Notes: a model not told the origin generated them from the letters alone. DNA of 64,000 bases from Lophius americanus (GCA_037951165.1 JBBDHG010000015.1:2781501-2845500), one strand, 5' to 3'; positions 23,601 to 36,250 are shown, counted from the stretch's first letter. Numbers and translations: made by a program.

Positions 23601-26600
23601 TAATTTTCCATGATATCTATGAAAAAAAATAAAATGTCCAGAAAACGGGAAGAAAAGATGTCTGTTTTATCTCTCATTAGAGAAAGTGTTCATGATACGC
23701 TGTAAGTCAGTTTTTTTCTACAATTTTACCGGTTTATTTTAAAGCCAAGTTTAAAAAGAAAACATTGTTTTTACTCTTTAACTGGATTTCTGAAATGCTG
23801 ATGTATTTCCTTTAAACTGATTTTAAACACTGATACATAAACGATCAGCCACAACATTAGAACCAGTTAGTTGTGGCTGATCGTTGCTTCTAACCTGGAA
23901 ACTACTGTCATTGTGCAGACAGGTTAAAGAAATGGGCACGTCTCATAACAACTCATGATTTAGCTGTAGTCCATTTTATAAATTTTTTAAGCTTTGGTCT
24001 ATCTGCAGACTGACAATATCTACCAAACCATACATAGGATAGAACCGTTGATACACCAGTAAGTACTACTACTACTACATCTCCTTTCGATGAGCACCTC
24101 CCTCATTGATGTGTTTGTCTGGTGGTCAGATGACTGCATCCGGTCTCAGAAAATGAACCACCTCAGAAAATATTACATTCTTATTCGAACTAGAAAAATT
24201 AAATCAAACCGTTTTAATAATAATAATAATACATTTAATTTGGGGGTTTTCCCCCATTTTCCCCCATTTCCCTACGAAAATTATTATTTCTATTTTATTT
24301 TTATTTTTTTTATTTCTATATTTTAAAATTAAAAATTAAAAAAATGACATGTTTTTCCATTATTCAATAACTGCTTCTGAAACAAAAATGTAATTGCCAA
24401 AGTGTACTATGGCTTTATTGTTGAGATGTAGGGAAACCAAGTATCTTTGCAGCAGTGTTGGTTACATGTGTGTGTTGAGGTGGAACAGTCCAGAAGGATG
24501 GGCTGAATGATTGATACAGTAGGAGGAGGAGATGGGGCTGCGGCCTAGAATCCTATGAGCTATCGGTTGACATTCAGTCTTCGGTGACTTGATGATATGA
24601 ACATGGGATTTGGTGGACATTTACAATTATGTAAGACAATTAACTTGGTTGCTGTGTTTTAATTATAATGCACTCGAGAACACTTGATTGAGGATTAAAA
24701 ACATTAGTGCACCTGTGCTAGCTGCTCAATCAGTACAGCAGCGCCTCCTCTCAGGAAGTGAGGTCATGGTTTCTCAACCCAACTTTATTCACAAGCACAT
24801 TTAAAAATCAACAAAGTTTTCCAAAGTGCTGTACAGTCAATAAAAACATAGGCACTTAATTAAAACACAATGTTTACATCAAAGGAAAGCAGTAACACCA
24901 GAAAGAAATGTCCAACAACTCATCCTGGAGTAAAAGCCAAGAAATGAAAACAAGTCTTAAGGCGAGATTTAAATACAGTTGCTGTGTGGGCTGACAAGAG
25001 GGGGCAACTCATTCCACAGTTTAGGGGCTTGCAACAAAGAAAGCTCGGTCACACCCCATTTTCAGTTTTGATTTAGGGACAACCAGAGACAACTGGTCAG
25101 CTGACCTTAGTGACCTCGAAGGAGTCTAAGTCTCTAAGAGGTCCGATATGTGCGTGGGTGCCGCCCATTTAAGGATTTAAAAACAAGCAACAAAACATTT
25201 AAATTAATCCTAAAATGTACTAGTAGCCAGTGAAGAGAGGCCAGAATGGGGCAGACCTCCTGAATGCTATGCTTGTTTAAAAAATACCTTAATTACACGA
25301 GTACAGTCTTTTCTAAAACTTTGGACATGAATGGGAGTTTAGAGATTGGCCTAAAGTTTGAAATGATGGAGCTATCCAAGCTGGCTTTTTAAATTAGTGG
25401 TTGTACCTCTGCTTGTTTAAAGCAGGATGGTACAACACCTGAAGCAAGACTGCTGTTTATAATGTTTTGGACGTTAGGTCCAATAGCTTCCACGACTTCT
25501 GTAAAAAGACTTGGTGGGACAACGTCTGTGGGACAGCCTGCAGGTTTAAGTTTTGCGGTAATTTCTGGTTCCCCGGTTTTGAAGTCATGTTACCTCCTCT
25601 TTCATACATCTGAAACTGTCATTAACAGACCAGAGGTGTACGCAAAGCTGTATTCTGAATCATTAAACCTTTTTTATATCAGACAATGAATAAAAAAAAT
25701 CTCATGTGAAATAATAAATAAGTAAAATAAAAAAAAAATTAAAATTATAATGCACTTCACATTTGTATCAAATCTCAAAGTGCTATAATCTCAAACTGTT
25801 TTTTTTTTTTCTTTTCTTGTTTTTACCATATAAAAATGGTTAAGTTAAGAAATCAAATTAAGCCATACAACAGTAATTTCTTGACAAACACAAGTCAAGT
25901 ACAGGGTTCAGTATTCACTGCACCAATAAACATTCAATCAGTCTTACACTGATTCCTCTTGACATACTTGATCCGAACCAAACTCCAATCCTAGACCCTG
26001 ACAGCAAACACTAATTAATCTGGTGAATGCCCAAACAATCAATAGTTTCGCAATCACCCCTCCCCAGGTGAAGGTATCGATCCCTCGGTCCACACACTGT
26101 TTGATTCTTTGCATTAGTTCCTTGATAGAGTTAAAGCCTCAGGTAAATAGATTCACTTGCAGAAGACGTACAGGAAGACATGGTCAGTATAACAACGATA
26201 TGGCGTGTAGGTGAGCTGATGAATTTTAGATCAAAACTTAATTCAAATGTCCTCTGACTCATGAAACCTCACAAAAAATTCCCAAATCTTTTTATGCCAT
26301 GGCCTACCTTATAGCGTAATCTTATAGCCCTTTTGTCAGCAGTAACATCAATGCAATTAAAGCAATTATAATTAGATTACACAATTGAATTCCGTAATGA
26401 TTGTATTACAAATCTTTTTCTGGTCTCTAAGCACTTGGTCCCCACCTTTCACGCTACACAAGCATGCCTATGAGATGGTGGCTCTGCTGATTGGACAAAT
26501 TAACTAACTTAGTTCTTGCTCAGGTGACACACAATGCAGCATGAGTTATGATTGCTTATATGTCAGATGAGGAGCTTGTGTCTAAAAGAAGAAACTGTTT

Positions 26601-29600
26601 GACTTAGTGGTGGACCGTCAGGGCCCCAAAGGCTTTCTCCACTGGACTAGACACTGTTGGAATAAGGATCAATATATATCCATAATTTTATAAAACATTT
26701 ATTTAAATAGTTTGTGGATGGATGGATGCAAAGGACTTGATGAGGGCTAAAATGCAATGGCAAGATGACTGTCACAGAACCGCCGGTCTTGTTAGGTGTT
26801 CCCGAACAACAGGCGATACTAACCACCTGCAGTGGTTAGTATCTACAGCTTCCTTTGACTACTACAGCTGTCAAAGGAAGATTACTTGTGAAGACAGTCT
26901 CATGGATACCCAAGGTTCATAGACAACCCACAGAAAAGCTACTGTAGCACACATTAATTAAAGTTGGTTCTGAATGAGAGGTGTCAATACAGAGACATCA
27001 CAGATGTCTTGCTCCAAAAAGGGGGACCTGCCTAATATTTGACAGATTGTTTTAGTGTTGTGGCTGATCGGTTGTTATCGCTCACTTGCATAGTGAAATT
27101 GCAAAACATCTGTTAGCTACTCGCCAATGGAAGTTTGACAAGAATGTTTCAAATTTTCAAACAGTGTCCTCAAATGGATTAGTCTCATATTTTCTTACAA
27201 TATCCCACAAGTAGGTTCCAAACACATCTGCTTTGTGAGTAATAAAATGGATACACTGCGGTTAAGTAGCAGCTCCCAATTACAGTCACCCCAGAACGCG
27301 ACCCAAGACCATTTCATCACTCATCCTGTAGCGCAGGCCTAATTAAGTCAAACTGACGGAGGTGTAATGAGTCGTACCTCCTCCCCTGGTGCGGTCCGAG
27401 GCCCCAATCCCATAATGATAATAATCTCATAATAATCATACAATCACCTCAAGACTGATAACGCTGAAGAGAATTCAGCTCCTTTTATGCATCCTGTTTA
27501 AGATTGTATTGTTACACCATCATGACACCTCACCCTTCTTTGTGGAAGCTACGGATGCAGAATGGAGTGTTTTTGTTCTGCATCTAAGCCGGCAGTGGAG
27601 GTACTGACAGGTATCAATGTACTAAGAAAATATGTGAGCTGGTGAGATGGCATTTTATTAGAGTGGGACAGTGATGTTTTGAAGAAATTAAGAAAAATAA
27701 CTGAAAACATTTTCAAAATTGGGAGCAACACAAGGTATGGGAGCTCCTTGTGAGGGAGATGTAATTAGGCGAAGAAAGGACTTTTCAGGAGGTGGAAGTT
27801 GTCCGACTCATTACAAGCATTTACTGTATGATGTGGATCAAAGAGATTTAAAGATGAATAATAAAACTGTCTTGTGTCGAACTGAGCGTGGTGTATACGA
27901 GGCTCAAGTCCATGTATAATGTTAAACATTCATTATTCTGTTGGGTTTTCAACCTGATCATGGAAAACCTAGTATTAAACGATAACTTGAACCATCTCAT
28001 CTTCTTCAAATAAAAGGACACACTTGAACAATTAGATAAATAATACAACATTCTGGCTCCATCTTACTTTTATGGCTACTTCCTACAGCACAGATTTACT
28101 ATACTTCTATGTTATTGCTAATACTACACCAAAGCTTTACTATGACTGCTTCTAATTTACACATTTTTAACTGTTTATTAAGCAGTTAATCAACTCCAGC
28201 TGTCCCTATTGCTAGGCGACAGGCACTTCCTGACTCAAGGGGAACGACTTGAAGAGATGGTTAAACTGGCTGTACTCTAGACCGTCTCATTGAACAGAGG
28301 TCAGTGCAGTCTGGCCTTTATAGAATGATTATTGACCAATAAATCATTCCTGTGGATCAATGGAAAATGAAAATTTCCTTTCTTTTTTAACCATTAAAAA
28401 CGATTAGGAATAACGTGGTGTTAAATGGCCTGAAATCCCATTGTACTTCATATAACAAGGCTTCCACACATTGTGTTCTTGATGCCTGACAGGCGTCCCT
28501 TAAAATGTACAAATTTGTTATAAGGCAATGCCTGCCCACATATTATCCCTCAAAAACTTGATTTCAATGGGTGAGGTATAGGCATTTGGACCGGTCCCCT
28601 AATTGGAAGAAATATTGATTGGGAACTGGATAATTGCGTCCCTAAAATTGAATCTGGGACAAAATTCCTGACTGCATTTATTTGAGTTGACAGTGCTTTC
28701 ACTGGCTGTATAAAATGGGCCCATCCCTCACAAACAGTTCTGATGAGAGAAAGTTGAGGCTGAACCTCATCTCGAGTATGATAAAGCTCCATCCCTGTTT
28801 CAATAACACGACCGTTGAACGAACTTCCCACACCTCGGTAATACAGGAATTGAGTTTGAACCGAGTGATCCTGTGTAAATCTTATCATGCAAGCAAGCAA
28901 TTAAATTCATCCTGTTTTTCAGTTGGACTAAAACTAGGCAGAGGTGTCAGACAGGTCGTGGTTTAATTATAGATGACAATTAATTCTACGGAGAGAGCCA
29001 AGTTAGACAAGCGAACACCAGAATGACTCAGTGTTGTTGAACTCACTCAGGCTTTCCACCCCAGGGATACAAAACATGGCATTCGAAAAACTAATTTGAA
29101 TGTTTTTGGGTAGATTTTAATTGGAAGTCAGTGATGCGGATGTTTGGATAATCCTGCCAAAGTTGTTATTGATACCTGTCACAACGTTAAGAGGGCACTG
29201 CTGGCAGTGGCAGCTGTGACTAATGGCAGAATACAATTTTCAAAAGGAGATTTCTGAATTCCAGCATTTCCTATTTTATTCTGTGTCATATTCCAAAATT
29301 TCTTTTCAAACAAGGCTAAACAACAGGTAAAGACATACACACAAACACAAGTATGTATATATGTGTATATTTATGTGTGTGTTGTAATATGACACTAAAC
29401 CAGTTAAAATTCAGATATCAATCTGCCCATTGAGGAAGCACAAGTGATTGTGAGTCAGTTCCGTTAAGTTTTGGTGGAAACAGATGCATGGAGAGACAAA
29501 GCATGACAACCCTCTAAGTGGTTCTGCAGGGATATCCACAATCCATTTCTCACTCCTTATTCTTCCTGACTGACTCTTCTCTAGTTCTATGTACCGCTGT

Positions 29601-32600
29601 TGTCTTTATCACTACTTGTGAAGTTAGGCAGTACCTGCACCCCACTCATGCTGCACAGGTAGTCCAGCTCCTCCAGGATGGCTTATCCCTGCGTGCAGTT
29701 GCAAGTTGGTTTGCTGTGTTTCCCATGACAGCCTCAAGAGCATGGAGGAGATGCCAGGGGATAAGCCGTTCCACCAGGAGAGCTGGACAGGTCTGCAAAT
29801 GGAACTGGATGAGTACTGACAGATCCCTACAAAATGACCTCCAGTGGGCTACTGGTGTGATGGGCATGCATATATACAACATCAGAATGAATGAACTACA
29901 GGTACAGAGAGAACTTTATTTGAATCAGGAGTCTTTCGCTTTAATACTCTTCAGGGAGATTGTGATTGAAGGGTATGTGCCCTGAGCAGATACCCTTCAA
30001 TCACAATCCCCCCCTTTGGAGACTGGATACCGGTGGAGGTTTATCACTCTACTGAGACATATGAATGATGAAGCTGATGGATCCATGGGGACTGGGCGGA
30101 GTTGAGGATGTGGCATACACCAGCAGATTGAAAAGCTAGATGGATGGAGAGAATCATATTCATAAAGATAATAGCTGATAGGGTAATAATGATGGTGTGT
30201 TACCGTGATTGAACAGTGGCTGGCTGAATATCAATTGACATCCGAGACCGTGAAGCGAGAATATACGAAACGTGAGAATAATAAAGTGGTATGAGCAAGT
30301 TTTGCCCAAGTGTACAATGGGATAGTTTTCCTATCTATCCTCTTTCCAGAAATACATGAGGATAGTCAATGAGGGCGTACAATTGCTCACCAGACCATGA
30401 TGGCAAGAAGTGAAGAGTGAGCATATATGAGAAGTGTGATTGGTTCTAGGTTTGCAATAGAATCGTTGGATTGACTGAAATTGAACTATTACCCCAGTAT
30501 ATTTGGGTTTATCTAGAAAAAAAATCTACTGGATAATTCTTCATCCTTACAGACTCAAGCGTAAAACCTGCATTTGACCACAATTTGAGTCAAACGGCGT
30601 TTAAGTGGCGCTAACGAGCTCTTTTTTTGTAATTACTTTTGGTGAAACAGTTAATACTTTATAAATGGGGCATGTGGGAAATCAAAGGCTCTTGTTTCTT
30701 CCTCTTGCTGGTGAAATTAGCAGGACAACAGACAAAAGGAGCACACAAAAGGCTCTGGCGGAAGTCCCTCTCATTGGTAGCAACAGGATGTTTGCTAGCC
30801 TTTCATAGGTTAAAGGTTACTTGTACCAAATATCAGACCAAAAAAAAAGTTTATTAATTCATGTTTTTTAAAATGCTAGAATAAGTAGGTGTGTTCATCA
30901 GTCAGGTGTAAAAAATAAAAATAATAAATTTGGTATGAATCTGTTTAAAACAGGAAATTTATGCCCACAATATATAATATGTATAACACATAGAATAATA
31001 ATTTCAATGGCATACATTTTATTTTTCCTCTAATTCGTGACTGTGCTGACCATGTTCTGTTACGGCAGGCAGGATTTATTTTTCTACAGTCCTGTGTAGA
31101 TGTTTTTTTGCAGACAATAGCTACACAGTAAGAAACCAGAAACAGGCCGAATGGGCTTTAATGTCACATTTGAGACTTTGGATGAGATTCAGCAAACTCA
31201 TCTTCTGACTCAAATCAGGTCTTCTGTGACCCATGTTTGGGTTGCCAAATAGTCTCTGGAAAAGACTTGGAGAGTGCATACATCCACCAAGAGAATTCTG
31301 AATCCCGTTATTATGATATTATAATGTAGCTCAGACATCCAGAACTAGGAGTGGAGTTGTAGTAAAGCCAGCTGAGGTGGTTCCCACATCTGATTAGGAT
31401 GCCTCTAGGACACCTCCCTTCGAATGTTTTTCAGGCACATCCAACTGGGAGGAGACCCCAGGGTAGACCCAGAACTCGCTGGAGGGATTTTATCTCTAAT
31501 CTGGCCTGAGAACGCCTTGGGTTCCCTCAGGATGAGCTGCAGGGTGTTTGTGAGGGATTGCTTCAACCTCACTAGAGATCAATCCTCTCTAACCTCAGCT
31601 AAATATATACTAGTCAGTAAACATGACTAAACATAGGTGATATTTGGCTGATAAACCAACAACAAAAAAACATGCATTTTTTTATTTTATCAACAAAAGC
31701 ATTGCAGGAGAAACAAAATGTTGCTTTTGCTGGACTTGTTCCGAGGTTTCTAGCTTCATATGTTCATGTGTGGAGCCCATTGCTTTGGGCAATATCTATG
31801 TTTGAGATTTTAGCCGAAAATCAATCAAATAATTGTCACTGACAATTTGATTGTCTCTTTATCTTTATTTTTTTTACTATTCCCACAATTAGAGTATTGG
31901 TGGCTGAGTAAAAGTCAGTTTCAATATCAACATTCACTTCATTGTATAATTTGGGGACTACTGTTTTGAATATGTGTGTTTTACCTGGTAGTTCATACAG
32001 TTGGTCAAATGTGAAGTATTTCTTTGAATTCTTTTTCAACCGTACTGATTGTTAGCATTTCTTTTGCTTTATACCCATTCACGGTATCTTTTGATATATG
32101 CTGTCTTATGCCATAAGTTTATATTTCCATCTGAATGCTGTAGTTTCCCCGATTACTTGGATGTACCTGCTGCTGCGACTGTTTGTCCGAGTTCGGTGAT
32201 TAAGAAAGTGTGTTGGGTCAAGAAATGTTTTTTTTAATTTATTTAATTTATTTTTTGTAGATTTGTGATATTGGATGATTTGAACGGTACTGGTTTACTA
32301 GCAAATGCTGCAAACTGTTTACTCCAATTTAATGGGCTCTCCTATCATTTCAAAAACAAATTGTTTTTAGTTGGGCACTAAATAATCCATGATATTGCGA
32401 AAAGTAGATTGCCTTGATTTTACCCAAATAGATAAAGCACTAGCGGAGGATGTCATTAACAAGCACCATTTAATCATCGAAAATTGGAGAATGGCATAAA
32501 AGTAATGATTGAATTGATGTAAATTTTTTTGGGCTATTTTTCAAAACGAATTAGCTGAAGCGATTTTAGCTATTATGAAAAAAAATACTATCAATCATGT

Positions 32601-32911
32601 AGATTATGTAATAACCAAGAATTGTCATTTCTTTCCTACTAAAGCACTGACTTTTTATACGCACCATGCACTTCCTGCCCATAGTTATATGTACTGACCC
32701 GAGGGGTATTGATGTTGTGTTTTTTCTACCGGTGTATGAGAGATGTACTGTAGATCTTATATTTGACTTTGATGACAGGCTGACATGGGGAGCATTTTCA
32801 GAAAATGCAAAAAATCGTGTCTCTTGTGTATCCAGGTGAAGCAGATAATGGAGGAAGCAGTGACTAAGAAGTTTGTCCACGAGGACAGCAGCCACATCAT
32901 CGCTCTGTGCA
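14585..32911 (+). CDS. sgsm2: sgsm2 (RUTBC1) 5' end, exons 1-2 only; gene continues past the right edge
   Basis: Join of 14585-14644 and 32836-32911, 45 residues plus one base, incomplete at the 3' end. Exon 1 gives a short acidic start followed by YKEKLLWNVKRE; exon 2 continues VKQIMEEAVTKKF and HEDSSHIIALC. This matches the N-terminus of small G protein signaling modulators, with KEKLLWNVK and IIALC closer to SGSM2 than to SGSM1. Family knowledge: SGSM2 has an N-terminal RUN domain, a Rab-binding region and a C-terminal TBC domain; it binds Rab9A and acts as a GAP for Rab32 and Rab33B in endosome/melanosome traffic. Only the lead-in to the RUN domain is present here. The junction is phase 0. 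The next exon, expected to encode the AVEAC..H region, was not found to 64000, so intron 2 is probably more than 31 kb. SGSM1 is the main alternative. Confidence 0.82.
14911..15260. mobile_element. Likely non-autonomous DNA-transposon-type repeat
   Basis: Begins TTAAAGGGGCAATGTGTAAA and contains ATGGAGGCCGCCATGTTTGT followed by ACAGTAGC, a combination I recognise from a high-copy fish repeat. The right end was not located exactly. Confidence 0.45.
16635..16800 (+). repeat. Dispersed repeat with GCTACGTTCACA start and an internal CRE
   Basis: GCTACGTTCACAATGCAGGT, then AATGCTCAATTCCGATTTTT and a GATCGGATTTT segment follow the pattern of a known fish interspersed repeat. A perfect TGACGTCA lies at 16754-16761 inside it, so this CRE travels with the repeat rather than marking a promoter. 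Confidence 0.5.
19650..20142. mobile_element. Small TIR-bounded element in sgsm2 intron 1
   Basis: AACTCTGAGTTTATTAAC at 19650-19667 is matched in inverse orientation by GTTAACAAACTCAGAGTT at 20125-20142 (one mismatch). A further inner match is CTCTTGAGTT against AACTCAAGAG (20117-20126). The 493 bp span with no reading frame suggests a non-autonomous DNA transposon. Outer boundaries and target duplication are not certain. Confidence 0.5.
22871..23140 (+). mobile_element. Tc1/mariner remnant, 5' part (family A)
   Basis: Ordered matches to a common fish Tc1-like element: ACATTGATTATCTTGTTTA, then GGGAAAATAGGCAAGTGTGA and GGATCTGATTGAC, then CACATTGATG, GGAGCGAAGGCCAACC and TAGCACAAATTGCTGAAAA. 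These correspond to the 5' leader and the first part of the transposase gene. Stops and deletions make it inactive. Confidence 0.75.
23840..23885. mobile_element. Tc1/mariner terminal-repeat pair with no interior (family A)
   Basis: AACGATCAGCCACAAC (23840-23855) and its exact inverse GTTGTGGCTGATCGTT (23870-23885) are separated by 14 bp. The same terminal motif ends the copy at 27052-27072. Confidence 0.75.
24780..25560 (+). repeat. Long dispersed repeat, LINE-associated tail family, copy 1
   Basis: Starts with CTTTATTCACAAGCACATTT and AAAGTGCTGTACA, continues through GGGGCAACTCATTCCACAGT, AAAGCTCGGTCAC and AGCCAGTGAAGAGAGGCCAG, and ends near GGGACAGCCTGCAGGTTTAA. This order is that of a widespread fish repeat. 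A second copy lies at 35680-36250, and a head-only fragment at about 48775-48830. Confidence 0.6.
26720..27076 (+). mobile_element. Tc1/mariner deletion derivative (family A)
   Basis: Keeps early transposase-gene segments (AGGACTTGATGAGGGC, CGGTCTTGTTAGGTGTTCCC, GCAGTGGTTAGTA, CCCACAGAAAAGCTACTGTA), then jumps at about 27020 to the 3' end: GGGGGACCTGCCTAATATTT and the terminal TGTTGTGGCTGATCGG. Most of the transposase catalytic domain is missing. Two unusual perfect hairpins lie inside it (26815-26880). Confidence 0.75.
29630..29905 (+). mobile_element. Tc1-like transposase, N-terminal half (family B)
   Basis: Encodes a helix-turn-helix region: AAQVVQLLQDGLSLRAVASW followed by FAVFPMTASRAWRRCQ, then TRRAGQ and LQNDLQWATGV, the paired-like DNA-binding part of a fish Tc1-like transposase. 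The segment between the two HTH motifs is shortened and no DDE catalytic domain follows. The surrounding 155-codon frame (29518-29985) is not a host gene. Confidence 0.8.
29958..30008. repeat. Perfect inverted repeat
   Basis: 18 bp arms at 29958-29975 and 29991-30008, 15 nt loop, about 50 bp after the Tc1-like fragment. Confidence 0.85.
31340..31565 (+). mobile_element. LINE pol 3'-end fragment
   Basis: The DNA reads through CCAGCTGAGGTGG, AGGATGCCTCTAGGACACCT, GGAGGAGACCCCAGGGTAGA, CGCTGGAGGGATTT and TGGCCTGAGAACGCCTTGGG, the plus-strand form of the C-terminal pol region of the LINE type seen antisense at 1340-1500. Frames are broken. Confidence 0.8.
32836..32911 (+). CDS. sgsm2: sgsm2 exon 2
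   Basis: Acceptor CTTGTGTATCCAG|GTGAAG, donor CTGTGCA|GTAAGT, 76 bp. It encodes VKQIMEEAVTKKF, then VHEDSSHIIALC, nearly identical to mammalian SGSM2/SGSM1. It ends in phase 1 with an A, so the next residue is probably S, T, N or similar. Confidence 0.88.
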
Positions 32912-33559
32912 GTAAGTGTCCTCTCCTCTTTTTCTGTGGAAACAGTCTCCCTCTCTTCCTCTCCCCGCCTCACACACAAATACTTGTTTGAACTCCTCAG
33001 CAGGTGACTGGGTGCTGCTTCTCCATCAAGGACACTGCTTGACGTCACTATGCCTCTGACTATGCTGCTGCATCAATGGAAAATTATTAATCACAGTGGA
33101 CCTAATAGAAACCAACAAGACAAGCTGTACAAAACCTTTGGGTTCTAAGCCCTGGACACGTCTACATATTTGTGTGTGTCAGTTGGCTTTAGACAGAGGT
33201 GTTGCCCCCCCCCTAACTTGGTGGTTGGGATTGCAGTGGGGTATGACTCATAGCTTCCATAGCTGGTCACAAAGCTGTCTGTATCCTCGGATCAACCAAA
33301 TGACCATTGTTACATTTCAGAAGCTCTGTTTCAGGAGTTAACGTGGCTCAGTGGATCGGCACTGACAACAGCAACAGATGCTTCCTGCGCTTGAGATACA
33401 ATGTAAACGTCTCGTGTTCTTTTTTGAGAAAAGACACTGATACAAAAGCCAACCTAGATGGTTATATCTTTGGTTGGTTTTCTCCATTTATTTAACAGGA
33501 TCCACTCAACACATGAAAAACTAGAAAGCACTCAGAGCGTAAAATAATTATATAATAAT

Positions 33560-33800
33560 TTAAATAAACTTTATTTATCACGTTTCACAGTACATACATA
33601 GAGTATGCTGAAATGTATCTCTGCATTTAAGCCGTCCCGGAGTGAATTAGTGGGCGGCCCTTGTGAAGCGCCTGGGGAGCTGAAGTTTCAGGGTCTTGCT
33701 CAAGGACCAACGGCATGTTGCGTCAGGGGTTGGGCTTGAACCCTGGTCTCCTGGTTTGAGGAATGCCCACGCCCCCACTAAACCTCATACAAGCCACAAA
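33560..33800 (-). repeat. tRNA-headed SINE remnant
   Basis: Read on the minus strand it begins with a tRNA-like head: a weak box A around 33775 and a good B box GGTTCAAGCCC (33742-33732). Further parts match a common fish repeat (GTCTTGCTCAAGGACC, ATCTCTGCATTTAAGCC). Not a functional tRNA gene: no acceptor stem or anticodon arm fits. Confidence 0.6.
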
Positions 33801-35679
33801 GCTACCCAACGAAGAAATTATTGGGATCGCAATAAATTAGATTGCTTAACTTCTTATTTACTAAACCCATCTAAATAGTAAACCTGATTCGTTCTAAAAT
33901 CACTTCCAGTTGCGGATCTACTTTATTTCAGGTTTGTCATGGTAGGATGCAGCGATTATTTATACCTTACCAATTTTCTACTAAATCGATCCATTAGTAA
34001 CAGAGCTAAGGCTGAAAAAGTCCATAAGTTCCGACTCCTAATGGTTGATAAAATGCTTTTATGACATCACGCTATGACGTAATGTAACCAAATGAAGTCA
34101 AGTTTAGGTTTTGCGAAACACTACCTCTGGATAAAGCTTCATGCAAATCCGTTCATTTATTTTCAAATTATTGCCAAAAACAACAAACTCCCCCATCTTG
34201 CAATGGTTATGATTAGCTTATTATAATGTCATGTTGAGAGGTCATTACATAAAATCCCCAACATTAAGATATCTTGGTTTTTCCCAAAATCTCGCTGAAA
34301 ATGTATCCGTCCAATGAGAATTTCCACATTCCCATGTCAAATCTCTACCACTGTAAGGGGCTTGAGTTTGACGTACACGTGGTAAAGGAGGGACTGGTTC
34401 ATTGTGCTGGAGACTGGTAGCTTGTTCACTTACCAGTTAGATAGAAATGCTGTAAAGCTAACATCAAGGATGGATTAGGAACAGTGTTTTTATTTCATTG
34501 TTTGTTACTTGCTGAGAGTTTGACACAGGATTATTCTTTTAAAGTACAAATTTATAAAACCCGCTGGCGATATAGTGTAAAATGAGCAGGAGCGCTAGTT
34601 CTTTATTTTCTCTTCGGAGCGGAAAACTCACCACAGCTGTTAATAACAGCAGAAAAACATACTGGAGATCTTTATATGAAGAGTGGTACATTACTCATTA
34701 TTATTGTTCATTTAGTTTGAGATGTTTGAATCAGAGTATTGGCAAGATTCAACAATCAACCCTTTTCATACCTTTTTTTTTAAGACCTTTATAAATTAAC
34801 ATATAAATATGTGTACCAGATATGATGGGTATTGGAGTCCTAGTTTCTTCCAAAGTACTGTAAATGCATCTATTCACAGAGTGGCGTGTGAACAGCAGTA
34901 AGTTTTTGTGTTCTCAAGAAGAGAAATGTCAAAGCATGAGGGAGGAATTTAAATGTGGATTGTTGCAGAAGCATTAAATGAATGTTAAGACATCATTACA
35001 TAATATTTCTGAGGATGTTGCTCTGTTTAAAGCCCAAACTTCTGATGATTCAATTTTAAGACTTTATTTATTTTTTTTTCCATACAGGAACTGAGTCTGA
35101 GCAAATATTAATTGCAGGGTCTGTGGTCGGTAGACAGTTAATCCAAAAATATGGTGTAGATTGTGTATGTAATTTTAAATACATTTTGATTGTAATACAT
35201 ATTATTTCTGTAAATGGTGCCTAGTGGTATAATACTAGAACCTCGGACTTGTTATCTTACTAAATTCAAAAACTTCTATTCAAAACTCTTTGGTCCATAG
35301 ATACTTTGGCACTTTTTTGTCGTTCTAGACAGAATTATGTGATTTGCTCTGGAAAAGATAACATTCCCATTACAACGAGCCCTTCGTAATAGGGTTTGGA
35401 TTTGGTAAATATTATTTTTATACTGAGCTTTGCTGTCATGAATCTTAGATTGTTACTGTCTGCACTACTGTATCATTGCGCCCTTAATCACCATGGCAAT
35501 ATTGATTTCTTCTTTTGCTTAGGATTAGCCTGCATTAAGCCCCGTTAACTCAGGATTACTATTGACCGGGGAGTAACAGTTTTGAAGAGAGCCATAGTGA
35601 ACCGTCTACAACCTTGTTATTGGTATGGGGTAATATGTAATATATATTTTATATGTTTGTGTGACAAATATAAGGTTAG

Positions 35680-36250
35680 GCAACTTCATTTATAAGGCAC
35701 ATTTCATCAAATGGGGCAATTCAAAGTGTTTACACAAACAATCAAGAACATTGTGACAAAGTGAAAAAGGACATTAAGACATGGCTAAAAACGGTTATAA
35801 AACATTAAGAAAGATTATAAATAAAATATTAGCTCAAAAATAATAATTATAATAATAAAAATGAACTGTCTAAGCCCCATCCACCTCAGACATAATTAAG
35901 GCCATTACTTAACAGTACTGTATTGGAAGAAATAAGATTCATTTCAATATGTAATTTTTTTTTATAAAAGTCAGCAACAAATAAAGTTTTAAACTTTGAT
36001 TTAAAAGAACTGAGATTTGGATTTGTCTTGCAATTTTCTGGCCGATTGTACCAATTATTTGGTACTTAAAAACGTGACACTGCTTCTCCATGTTTAGTTC
36101 TAACTCTGCTAAGCAGACCTAATCCAGATGACCAGAGAGGTCTGGATGGTTCATAACATAGTAGAAGATCAGAGATGTATTTCGGGCCTAGAAAGTTTAG
36201 TGTTTTCTTAAACAAGCAGCAGGATTTTGAAATCAATTGTGGGATAAACT
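35680..36250 (+). repeat. LINE-associated tail family, copy 2
   Basis: Begins GGCAACTTCATTTATAAGGC and ends AGCAGCAGGATTTTGAAATC, with AGAGATGTATTTCGGGCCTA between. Same orientation and order as the copy at 24780. Confidence 0.6.

Larger units (their letters stand above)
14645..32835 (+). other. sgsm2 intron 1 (18.2 kb)
   Basis: From donor GTAGGA to acceptor TATCCAG. No nested gene recognised on either strand. Contents are decayed transposons listed separately, A/T-rich unique DNA and a few poly-T tracts. Conserved regulatory elements may exist but cannot be judged without alignment. Confidence 0.8.

Noticed and set aside
29518..29985. 155-codon frame as a host gene
   Set aside because: Its middle is a truncated Tc1-like transposase and the ends are unrelated DNA.
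32566..33048. 160-codon minus-strand frame opposite sgsm2 exon 2
   Set aside because: Antisense of a well-supported exon with good splice sites; its own translation shows no family resemblance.
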